From positions 3,410,001 to 3,474,000 of the forward strand of contig OZ244805.1 of the NCBI GenBank assembly GCA_965220095.1: a stretch of DNA of 64,000 nucleotides, in the 5' to 3' direction. The position numbers and the translations under genes are program-made. The notes under the pieces were generated by a model. The model was not told the origin of the DNA, did no database searches, and saw only the letters and a program-made list of their open reading frames with translations. This document shows positions 25,720-33,667 of the stretch, piece after piece. This stretch comes from Bin87 sp965220095 (GTDB lineage Bacteria > Chloroflexota > Dehalococcoidia > Lucifugimonadales > UBA3495). Positions within the stretch are counted from its first letter, which is position 1, and each line of letters opens with the position of its first letter.

Positions 25720-28700
25720 ATGTTTGATGTGGTTTCCAGCCGGGTCAGCTTTCCTGAACTAGATTCCGGGACGCTCGCATATTGGAAGGAACGGGATGTT
25801 TTCCGCCGTTCGGTGGACGACCGCCCCGATGCTCCGCTGTTCATGATGTACGAAGGGCCACCCACCGCCAACGGCAGCCCGGGAATCCACCATGCTCTGG
25901 CCCGCATCTTCAAGGACGTAATTTCGCGTTACCGCACCATGAAGGGTTATCGAGTCATTCGCAAGGGCGGTTGGGACACCCACGGTTTGCCGGTGGAACT
26001 GGAAATTGAAAAAGAGCTGGGTCTCACCTCGAAGCGGGAGATTGAGGAGTACGGTATAGCCGAGTTCAATCAGCGTTGCCGTGAAAGCGTTTTCCGCTAC
26101 GTGAAAGACTGGGAAGCGATGACCGATCGGATCGGTTACTGGGTTGACATGGACGACCCTTACGTAACCCTGGAGAATGATTACATCGAGACCGGATGGT
26201 GGATACTGAAACAGTTTTGGGATCGCGGCCTGCTCTACCAGGACCGCCGCGGGACGCCGCACTGCCCGCGCTGCGTTTCCAGCCTCTCGTCCCACGAAGT
26301 GGCGTTGGGATACCGCGAAAACACACCAGATCCGTCGGTGTTCATCAAGTTTGAAGCGACCACCTGGTTGGACGGCGCGGCGCCGGAAGTGCCGACGTAT
26401 CTGCTGGCCTGGACAACCACCCCGTGGACGCTGCCCGGCAACACCGCTTTGGCGGTAAGCAGCGATGCCGAATATTCCATCGTTGAGATGATTGGCGAAC
26501 ACGGCTCGCCGATCCGCCTCGTGCTGGCCACCGACCGCCTGGAAGTATTGCAGGACGAGTACAATCCGGTAGGCTCCGTTGCCGGCAGCCAGCTGGTGGG
26601 TCTGAGTTACCGGCCGCTTTACGACGCAGTGGAATTCGGCGCGCCGATCAGTCAATTCGTGCGCAAAACCAGCCCGAGCGGCGCCATGATCGTAGAGCTG
26701 GAGGATACCGAATCCTACGCCCCCCGCGTAGTCGTTGCGGATTTCGTCAGCATGGACGATGGCACCGGTATCGTCCACATCGCGCCAGCCTTTGGCGACG
26801 AAGACCTCGGGCTGGGCCGCGAGGAAGGACTGGCCTTCGTTCAGCCGGTGGATTTACAGGGCATCATCACCGGCGATTACCCCTTTGCTGGCAAATTTGT
26901 CAAAGACGCCGACCCTGATATCTGCGAAGAATTGACCGGGCGAAATCTGCTCTATCACCAGGGCGTATACCGACACACTTATCCGTTCTGCTGGCGTTGC
27001 GACACCCCGTTGCTCTACTACGCCAAGACATCCTGGTACATCCGCACCACCGCGGTCAAAGACCGTCTAGTGTCTGCCAATAGCGACATCAACTGGTACC
27101 CCGACCACATTCGCGAGGGTCGTTTCGGCGAGTGGTTGCGCAATAACGTGGATTGGGCAATCTCCCGGGAGCGTTACTGGGGCACTCCGATCCCGGTGTG
27201 GCAGTGCGACACCTGCATTTCGACAACTTGCGTGGGCAGCGTAGCCGATTTGGCCGCTCTGTCGGGTGCGACAGCCTCCGACATGGATCTGCATCGCCCT
27301 TACGTTGACGAGATAACCTGGCGGTGCGCCAGCGATAATTGCCACGGCACCATGCGGCGCATTCCTGAAGTCATGGATGCCTGGTTCGATTCTGGCATGA
27401 TGCCATACGCCCAATGGCATTATCCGTTTGAAAACACCGACATCGACCACGACGGGCGGTTGCCGGCCGATTATATCTGCGAGGCCGTCGACCAGACTCG
27501 AGGCTGGTTCTACAGCCTGCACGCCCTGTCGACATTGTTAAATGATGATGTGGCCTACCGCAACGTAATTTGCCTCGGCCTGATCCTGGACGGGCGCGGG
27601 CGAAAGATGAGCAAGCGGCTCGGCAACGTCGTTGACCCCATGAGCGTCCTTGACGCCCACGGCGCCGACGCCCTTCGCTGGTATCTGTTCACCGCTTCAC
27701 ATCCCGGCGAGTCGCGGCGATTCTCCGACAAACTGGTCAACGAGACGTTGCGGCGGGTGTTGCTAACCCTCTGGAATGTGTATTCGTTCTTCACCAATTA
27801 CGCCAACATCGATCAGTTTGAACCCGACCAGATACCAGCCAACTGGCAGCCGGAAGTTGAACTCGATCGCTGGATTCTGTCGGAGTTGAATCTGCTGGCG
27901 CAGCAGGTTGACGATCACCTGGACAAATACAATCCCACCGATGCCGGTCGCCGGATCCAGGAGTTTATCGACGTGCTGTCCAACTGGTACGTCCGTCGAT
28001 CTCGACGCCGGTTCTGGAAGAGCGAAAGCGACACCGACAAGCTCGGCGCCTACTCAACGCTGTACACCTGCCTGACCACCGTGGCCAAGCTGATGGCCCC
28101 CCTGGCTCCCTTCGTGGCGGAGCAGATGTACCGCAACCTGGAACTGCGCTACCATCCCGAGGCTCCGGATAGTGTGCACCTGGCCTCCTACCCGATCGCC
28201 AACGAATCGCTAATCGATCACTCCCTCATGGACGCCACCAGACTCGCGCAGCGGGTCGCCAGCATGGGCCGCGCAGCTCGCAGCAAGGCCGGCATCAAAG
28301 TGCGGCAGCCGCTGGCGTCAGTAGTGGTGCACACCCGCACGCCTGAAGAGGACGAATACCTGGACTGGGTGCGTGCCCAGATTCTTGAAGAGCTGAACAT
28401 CAAGGAGTTGCAGCCGGCCGCCTTGCAACCAGATCTCTACGCCAGTGCGCAAGGGGCCGCCGGCGACCAAGCCGAGGCCATCGTGTCATTAGAAGGATAT
28501 TCGGCCAGTCTGGAGGCCGGCTACATGGTCGCCATCGACACCCGTTTGACACCCGAATTGGCCGACGAGGGCCTGGCGCGGGAGTTAGCGCATCGGATTC
28601 AGAATCTGCGAAAGGGCGCGCGGTTTGAGATTACCGACCGCATTGTCACTTCCTACCAGGGGCCAGAGGATGTGATGCGGGTGATGACGGGCCACCAGGA

Positions 28701-28824
28701 ATACATAATGCAAGAGACGCTGAGCGAAGCGTTAGTAGCGCAAGCGCCTGAAGATATGCACTTTGAAACCGCCAAAATTGAGGGAATGGAAGTAACCCTC
28801 GGGGTGCGGCGGGTTAGCGCTTAA
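25720..28824 (+). CDS. ileS: Isoleucyl-tRNA synthetase, type 2
   Basis: IleRS charges tRNA-Ile. From ATG 25720 (MFDVVSSRVSFPELD, the usual start of this group) the protein has 1034 residues. ATG 25711 and TTG 25669 are in-frame alternatives. The class-I signature is PTANGSPGIHHALARI (HIGH equivalent GIHH) and the second signature is RKMSKRLGN near residue 629. The KMSKR form with the PTANG context marks the eukaryote-like type-2 enzymes, which include mupirocin-resistant ones. The CP1 editing domain (WTTTPWTLPGN, DGTGIVHIAPAFGDED) and an anticodon-binding region (NWYVRRSRRRFW) are present. No T-box leader is seen; the upstream gap is short. mutM follows after 22 nt. Confidence 0.96.
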   Translation: MFDVVSSRVSFPELDSGTLAYWKERDVFRRSVDDRPDAPLFMMYEGPPTANGSPGIHHALARIFKDVISRYRTMKGYRVIRKGGWDTHGLPVELEIEKELGLTSKREIEEYGIAEFNQRCRESVFRYVKDWEAMTDRIGYWVDMDDPYVTLENDYIETGWWILKQFWDRGLLYQDRRGTPHCPRCVSSLSSHEVALGYRENTPDPSVFIKFEATTWLDGAAPEVPTYLLAWTTTPWTLPGNTALAVSSDAEYSIVEMIGEHGSPIRLVLATDRLEVLQDEYNPVGSVAGSQLVGLSYRPLYDAVEFGAPISQFVRKTSPSGAMIVELEDTESYAPRVVVADFVSMDDGTGIVHIAPAFGDEDLGLGREEGLAFVQPVDLQGIITGDYPFAGKFVKDADPDICEELTGRNLLYHQGVYRHTYPFCWRCDTPLLYYAKTSWYIRTTAVKDRLVSANSDINWYPDHIREGRFGEWLRNNVDWAISRERYWGTPIPVWQCDTCISTTCVGSVADLAALSGATASDMDLHRPYVDEITWRCASDNCHGTMRRIPEVMDAWFDSGMMPYAQWHYPFENTDIDHDGRLPADYICEAVDQTRGWFYSLHALSTLLNDDVAYRNVICLGLILDGRGRKMSKRLGNVVDPMSVLDAHGADALRWYLFTASHPGESRRFSDKLVNETLRRVLLTLWNVYSFFTNYANIDQFEPDQIPANWQPEVELDRWILSELNLLAQQVDDHLDKYNPTDAGRRIQEFIDVLSNWYVRRSRRRFWKSESDTDKLGAYSTLYTCLTTVAKLMAPLAPFVAEQMYRNLELRYHPEAPDSVHLASYPIANESLIDHSLMDATRLAQRVASMGRAARSKAGIKVRQPLASVVVHTRTPEEDEYLDWVRAQILEELNIKELQPAALQPDLYASAQGAAGDQAEAIVSLEGYSASLEAGYMVAIDTRLTPELADEGLARELAHRIQNLRKGARFEITDRIVTSYQGPEDVMRVMTGHQEYIMQETLSEALVAQAPEDMHFETAKIEGMEVTLGVRRVSA

Positions 28825-28846
28825 ATTTAAATCGCCGCAAATCAAT

Positions 28847-29659
28847 ATGCCCGAACTTCCCGAAGTCGAGAACACGCGCCAATATCTGTTGCGGGCGGGG
28901 TTGGTTGGTCGTGTCCTGGGCGCACCCGACATTACGTGGCCCAGGACAGTGCGCCGGCCCTCGGTCGGCGAGTTTATTGAAGGAGTGGTTGGCCGGCGGG
29001 TAGAGGATGTGCGTCGGCGGGGCAAATACCTCATCTCGCCGCTGGACGACGGCAACCATCTCGTGCTGCACTTGGGCATGACGGGGAGCCTCCGCATAAG
29101 AGACGCAGATGTGCCGGTCGGTCCGATGGTGCGGCACACCTTCCCGCTGGACGACGGCCGACAACTACGATTCGGCGACCCGCGGAAATTCGGACATCTG
29201 TGGCTGTTGAGCAACCCGGCAGATGCCATGTCTAAAATGGGGCCGGAGCCTTTGGAACCCGCCTTCACCTCAGAGGTGTTGGCCGAAAGGCTGGGCAATC
29301 GCAAAGCGCCCATCAAAGCGTTGCTGCTGGAGCAATCTGTCGTGGCAGGTCTGGGCAACCTGTACGCCGATGAAGCGTTGTTTCTGTCCGGCATTCATCC
29401 CGAACGGACGGCGGGCAGTCTGGACCTGGGCGAGTCAACCCGTTTGCACGAATCCATCGTCAAGGCCCTGACCCGATCGGTGGCCGCCTACGCACGAGCC
29501 AGCGATGCCCAGTGGCCTGACCCACCCACCGCCCTGTCGCCGTGGACGATACCACGGTCCAAGGGTGGATTCTGCCCCAGTTGCGCAACCGAGGTGCAGC
29601 TGCTGCGGGTCAGAGGCCGGAGCAGCTGGTTTTGCCCCTGCTGCCAACCCCCGGCATGA
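28847..29659 (+). CDS. mutM: Formamidopyrimidine-DNA glycosylase
   Basis: Fpg/MutM excises oxidised purines such as 8-oxoguanine. The 270-residue protein begins MPELPEVENTRQYL, giving the catalytic Pro2 and Glu3. It has the lysine loop RRRGKYLI, the HLGMTGSLR block, the H2TH region (LEQSVVAGLGNLYADEALF) and a C-terminal zinc finger with four cysteines (GGFCPSCATE and WFCPCCQ). All features of an active enzyme are present. It lies 22 nt behind ileS and is likely cotranscribed. Confidence 0.96.
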   Translation: MPELPEVENTRQYLLRAGLVGRVLGAPDITWPRTVRRPSVGEFIEGVVGRRVEDVRRRGKYLISPLDDGNHLVLHLGMTGSLRIRDADVPVGPMVRHTFPLDDGRQLRFGDPRKFGHLWLLSNPADAMSKMGPEPLEPAFTSEVLAERLGNRKAPIKALLLEQSVVAGLGNLYADEALFLSGIHPERTAGSLDLGESTRLHESIVKALTRSVAAYARASDAQWPDPPTALSPWTIPRSKGGFCPSCATEVQLLRVRGRSSWFCPCCQPPA

Positions 29660-29712
29660 CCGGAATAGCGCCGGATTCGCCGTTAGTTTTAACGCCAGCA
29701 AAACGTTGATTG

Positions 29713-29741
29713 TTGACGGAAAACTGGCTGCCTCGTAAACT
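29713..29741 (+). promoter_or_regulatory. Candidate promoter for the trifunctional fusion gene
   Basis: TTGACG (29713-29718) and TAAACT (29736-29741) are spaced by 17 nt, about 100 nt before the ATG at 29839. The -10 matches 4 of 6 bases. Confidence 0.45.
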
Positions 29742-29838
29742 GTCGCACGTTAACCCGGACACGCGCCGTTGCCTGGCAGTTGATGCGAAAACCCCCCGGT
29801 AGAATCAGGATGACAATCAAGTTGGAGGCTGACTAATC

Positions 29839-31923
29839 ATGGCCAGTTACCGCAAGCACGAGGCCCAGGATTGGGCCTGGCAGACCTTGAAGGGCCAATG
29901 GACGACTCTGGTAACTCCATTCACGCCTGATAACCAGGTGGACACAGCGGGTCTGCGCCACAACATCCGCCACGTCCGCAGCCTGGGCGTAAGGGGCGGC
30001 GGTTGCACCTGGAATATGGGCGAATTCTGGAGCCTCGACGAAGCCGAACGGCGCCTGGTTATGGACACCGTAGCCGACGAAGCCGACGGCCGTTGGCTGA
30101 TCGGCGCTCACGTGACCGACACCTCCCTGCGGGAGAGCATAGCTCTGGCCCAGCACGCCCAGAACCGTGGTTTCGATCTGCTGATAATCGCCCCATCGTA
30201 CATGGTCACCAAAACTGAGGATCAGGTGGTCGAATTCGTACGCCAGGTGGCCGATTCCACCGATCTGGCGATGATGTTCTACAACTCACCACAATTCGGC
30301 ATCACCATCAGCCCTCCGGGATTGAAGCGTTTGTGCGCCATTCCCAATCTGGTCGGGGTCAAAGAGGCGAGTTTCAACCAGCAAATATCCATTGAAACCC
30401 ACCTGCTGGCCGGGCGGGACGCCATCATCAGCACCCCTGACGAGTGGATATTCCACAAGGCCAGGCAGTTGGGCTTCCAGCAACAGGTGATGTTCGCCAA
30501 CACCTCAGACTGGCGGTTCGACACGCCGGAGCACAATCCTTACACCCAGTTCATTGACAAGGCCACGGCTGGCAATCTCGACATGGAGTACTACGACCGA
30601 TACCTGAAGGACATCAAGGCGTTGTCCGACAAGTGGTGGAGCGGCACCATGAAAAAGACCGGTGGCGCGCTCCCCGTTTCCATGTGCAAAGCCTGGGGCG
30701 AGATGATGGGTATGGCCGGCGGCAGCGTCCGCGCGCCGCTAACCGACCTTACAGCGGAGGAAAAGGCCGAGCTGTGGCGCGAGTTGGAACCTCTGCTGCC
30801 CCGCCCCGTAACTGCCGCCTCGTCCGGCCACGAAGTGATTCATGGCCGCGCCCACGCTCCTTGGCTGACGGCAGCCGGAGCAAAGAGCGCGAACGGCGAT
30901 TCACCCGATACCGGCATGATGCTGCTGGTTAGCGTGCAGGATATGCCCGAGGCGTTGGAAGCGGACCGGGGCGGAGCCGACATCATTGATGTCAAGAACC
31001 TCCAGGAAGCATTGGTCGGCTCCGGACATCCTAACCTCGTGAGGGAAGTTCGCGAACGGATCCCCCTGCACAAACACGTCAGCGTCACGCTGGGCGTCGT
31101 ACCCAACCAGCCCGGGACTGTGGCTATGGCGGTGCACGCCGCTGCGTTGCTCGATGCCACCTCGGTAAAGGTAGGGTTCCAGGTGGCTGAATATGACAAC
31201 GCCCTCCAGGTGCTGCGAGAGGCGCGGGCGGCGCTGGGCAATTCGGAGACCAAGCTGATTGGCTCCCTGTTCGCCGACAACGTGCTGTTTGAGGGCGGGC
31301 TTGACCCCCATCTGATGGTGAAGCTGGCCCGGGAAGGGCAGTGCGACGGATTCCTGATTGACACCCTGACCAAGGATGGTCGCAATTTGTTCGATTTCAT
31401 GCCCGAACCGGTGCTCCGCGACATGGTAATGGACGCCAAACAGGCGGGATTGAGCACGGCGTTGAGTGGGCATCTGAAGCTGGAAAATCTGGACGAACTT
31501 GCCCGCATCAATCCGGACATCGTGGGTGTGCGCGGGGCGGTATGCTCCAGCGGCGAACGCGACCGGGCGGTTGCCTGGGAAGCGGTGGCCTACTTCAAGG
31601 AGCAGCTGGAACTCCGCAAGACCGGCCAAATTGACGTGCGCGCTCCCGTGAAAACTACCGGCAACGGAAACGGCAACGGCAACACCGGCTGGACTATCGT
31701 TGATGGGCGAGGCAAGAACTGCGCGGGAGTCATCGCAGCGCTGAGCCGTCAAATGGAATACGACCGCACCTCGTTCATTGAGGCCATCTTGCATGACGCT
31801 TTGAATATCTACGACGTCGTGTATTGGGCCGAGCAGGCCGGCCACCGGCTGCTCACCCAACGCAAGGAAAATGATGGCACACTGCGGGTGCTCATCCAGC
31901 CATACGCAAACGCCAATCGTTAA
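29839..31923 (+). CDS. DapA-like aldolase / MfnB-like furan-phosphate synthase / TusA-like domain fusion
   Basis: One uninterrupted 694-residue protein with three modules. Residues about 18-320 form a DapA/N-acetylneuraminate-lyase barrel with Schiff-base Lys175 (LVGVKEAS) and Tyr148 (MMFYNSP); the usual GTTGE loop is changed to CTWNMGEF. Residues about 360-596 match MfnB, the (5-formylfuran-3-yl)methyl phosphate synthase that makes the methanofuran furan ring from two glyceraldehyde-3-phosphates. The expected lysines are present: Lys386 (IIDVKN), Lys444 (SVKVGF) and Lys512 (LTKDGRNLFDF), with VGVRGAVC near the end. After a Gly/Asn linker, residues about 617-690 resemble a TusA/SirA sulfur carrier (VDGRGKNCAGVIAALSRQM); Cys628 is present, but the CPxP motif is altered to NCAG. 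GGAGG precedes the ATG by 10 nt. Domain identities are well supported; the substrate, product and the reason for the fusion are unknown. Confidence 0.85.
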   Translation: MASYRKHEAQDWAWQTLKGQWTTLVTPFTPDNQVDTAGLRHNIRHVRSLGVRGGGCTWNMGEFWSLDEAERRLVMDTVADEADGRWLIGAHVTDTSLRESIALAQHAQNRGFDLLIIAPSYMVTKTEDQVVEFVRQVADSTDLAMMFYNSPQFGITISPPGLKRLCAIPNLVGVKEASFNQQISIETHLLAGRDAIISTPDEWIFHKARQLGFQQQVMFANTSDWRFDTPEHNPYTQFIDKATAGNLDMEYYDRYLKDIKALSDKWWSGTMKKTGGALPVSMCKAWGEMMGMAGGSVRAPLTDLTAEEKAELWRELEPLLPRPVTAASSGHEVIHGRAHAPWLTAAGAKSANGDSPDTGMMLLVSVQDMPEALEADRGGADIIDVKNLQEALVGSGHPNLVREVRERIPLHKHVSVTLGVVPNQPGTVAMAVHAAALLDATSVKVGFQVAEYDNALQVLREARAALGNSETKLIGSLFADNVLFEGGLDPHLMVKLAREGQCDGFLIDTLTKDGRNLFDFMPEPVLRDMVMDAKQAGLSTALSGHLKLENLDELARINPDIVGVRGAVCSSGERDRAVAWEAVAYFKEQLELRKTGQIDVRAPVKTTGNGNGNGNTGWTIVDGRGKNCAGVIAALSRQMEYDRTSFIEAILHDALNIYDVVYWAEQAGHRLLTQRKENDGTLRVLIQPYANANR

Positions 31924-32071
31924 TTGTGAATCTCGACCCTGACTAGGGCGGCTACCCAGCATCAAACGGGGAGCCGCTGCACTCTATAGTTCCACATCGC
32001 CCGCGATACGGGCAACCCCATGTGTGGAACCTGTGGCGCTATGGCACGGCCAGCATGAATACTCAGGTTCG

Positions 32072-32101
32072 TTGACCTGCCATTGAACCGGCCCATATAA
32101 T
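32072..32101 (+). promoter_or_regulatory. Promoter of the molybdenum hydroxylase operon
   Basis: TTGACC (32072-32077, 5/6) and a perfect TATAAT (32096-32101) are separated by 18 nt, 73 nt before the first gene of the operon. Confidence 0.7.
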
Positions 32102-32174
32102 CCCGCTAGACTATCGCGTCGATGATCGGTGATCTCCGGCGTCGAACTCAATCGAAATTCACCTGGAGGGTTCT

Positions 32175-33095
32175 ATGGCTCGATTCGACTACCTGGAGCC
32201 GCGTTCGCTAGAAGAGGCGTTGCAAATGCTCGCCGATGGTGGCGAGGGGACGCGACTGGTAGCCGGGAGTACCGATTTCCTGGTTCGCTTTCGCACCGGT
32301 TTTTGGCTGCCGGAAACAGTCGTGTGCATGCAGCACGTCCCCGGGCTGGGCGACATCGACTGGAACGAAACTGATGGCTTGTCGTTGGGCTCGATGGCCA
32401 CGGTGCAGGCTATCGAGCAGCACCCCATCGTTCGCCGGCGTTACCCTGCTCTAGCGGCGGGAGCAACCGCTTTTGCCGGGGTGCAGGTGCGCAATCTGGC
32501 TACCATCGGCGGCAATGCCTGCAACGCCTCCCCCGCCGGCGACATGCTGCCGGCCCTCCTCGCATACAACGCCCAGTGTCGCATTGTCGGTCTGGGCGGT
32601 GAGCGGTGGCTGCCCATCAACGAATTCTTCCTCGGTCCGGGCCGCACCGCGTTGCAACCTGGCGAGATACTGACCGAGTTGAGGTTGCCGACGCCGGCGC
32701 CAAACTCGGGTGGCCTTTACATAAAGCATAGCCCGCGCGGAGCCATGGACATCTCCGCCGTCGGCGTGGCAGCGGTGGTCAGCCTGGCCGACGACGGTGC
32801 CTGCTCCGTCGTTCGCATCGGCCTGGGAGCCGTCGCGCCTACGCCAATGCGTGCCGCCGCCGCCGAGGGACGGCTGGTGAGTCAGGCACCGGATGCCGGC
32901 AACATCGCCGAGTCGGCGCGCATCGCCAGCGAAGCCACCAATCCGATCTCCGACGTGCGCAGCAGCGCTGAATATCGCAGGGACATGGTGCGTGTGCTGA
33001 CTGAACGAACCTTACAATATGCCGCGCAGACTGCCTTGATCGATGCTCCGTCGTTCGTCGAACTGCGGCGTCTCGCGGTACAATCCTCTCTATAG
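32175..33095 (+). CDS. Molybdenum hydroxylase FAD-binding (medium) subunit
   Basis: FAD subunit of a xanthine-dehydrogenase/CO-dehydrogenase-family enzyme, 306 residues. It passes electrons from the iron-sulfur subunit to the acceptor. Motifs: FDYLEPRSLEEALQML, LVAGSTDFLVRFR (first FAD-pyrophosphate loop; families have AGGTDLL), and VRNLATIGGNACNASPAGDM (second FAD motif, TIGGN..NASPAGD). GGAGG lies 7 nt before the ATG. The gene order medium-small-large (32175, 33138, 33668) is that of coxMSL-like operons. Confidence 0.93.
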   Translation: MARFDYLEPRSLEEALQMLADGGEGTRLVAGSTDFLVRFRTGFWLPETVVCMQHVPGLGDIDWNETDGLSLGSMATVQAIEQHPIVRRRYPALAAGATAFAGVQVRNLATIGGNACNASPAGDMLPALLAYNAQCRIVGLGGERWLPINEFFLGPGRTALQPGEILTELRLPTPAPNSGGLYIKHSPRGAMDISAVGVAAVVSLADDGACSVVRIGLGAVAPTPMRAAAAEGRLVSQAPDAGNIAESARIASEATNPISDVRSSAEYRRDMVRVLTERTLQYAAQTALIDAPSFVELRRLAVQSSL

Positions 33096-33137
33096 AGCAA
33101 CCCGGTAAATAGACTGGTGAATGGAACTGAAGGTGGC

Positions 33138-33617
33138 ATGATGAAACAAGCTCTGACGCTCAATGTGAACGGCGAAAACCGCCAATTGCTGGTGGAGCCA
33201 TTTTACTCGCTGTTGGACTGCTTGCGCGACGAAGCGCAGTTGACCGGCGCCAAAAAGGGTTGCGACGAAGGGGACTGCGGCGCCTGCACGGTGCTGATGG
33301 ACGAGCAACCGGTAACTTCCTGCCTCGTCCTCGCTCACAGCGCCCACGATGCCGTCATCACCACCATTGAAGGGTTGGCGACCGTCGACGGTTTGAGTCC
33401 GGTGCAGAAGGCGTTTGTGGAACACGGCGGGCTGCAGTGCGGGTTCTGCATTCCGGGGCTGATAATGTCGGCCACCGGATTCTTGCAGTCCAACGCGAAC
33501 CCGACCGAAGAGGACGTGCGCTTTGCCATCGGCGGCAACTTGTGCCGCTGCACCGGCTACGCCCGCGTGGTGGAAGCAGTGATGGCCGCCGCCGAAGAGA
33601 TGCGTAATGCCGGATAG
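33138..33617 (+). CDS. Molybdenum hydroxylase 2Fe-2S (small) subunit
   Basis: A 159-residue subunit carrying two 2Fe-2S clusters. The N-terminal plant-ferredoxin cluster has Cys in GCDEGDCGACTVLMD plus TSC. The second, all-helical cluster has CGFCIPG and CRCTGY. All eight cysteines appear present. ATG 33138 is preferred over an in-frame GTG at 33117 because an AAGGTGG-like site precedes it. It relays electrons from the Mo site to FAD. Confidence 0.94.
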   Translation: MMKQALTLNVNGENRQLLVEPFYSLLDCLRDEAQLTGAKKGCDEGDCGACTVLMDEQPVTSCLVLAHSAHDAVITTIEGLATVDGLSPVQKAFVEHGGLQCGFCIPGLIMSATGFLQSNANPTEEDVRFAIGGNLCRCTGYARVVEAVMAAAEEMRNAG

Positions 33618-33667
33618 GTTCGCAACCGAGATAACCCTACCAACCGCCCAAAACGGAGGCGCTTGAA

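Noticed and set aside
30901..31965. 354-codon minus-strand frame
   Set aside because: Antisense to the MfnB-like and TusA-like parts of the fusion protein; no motif in the translated product.
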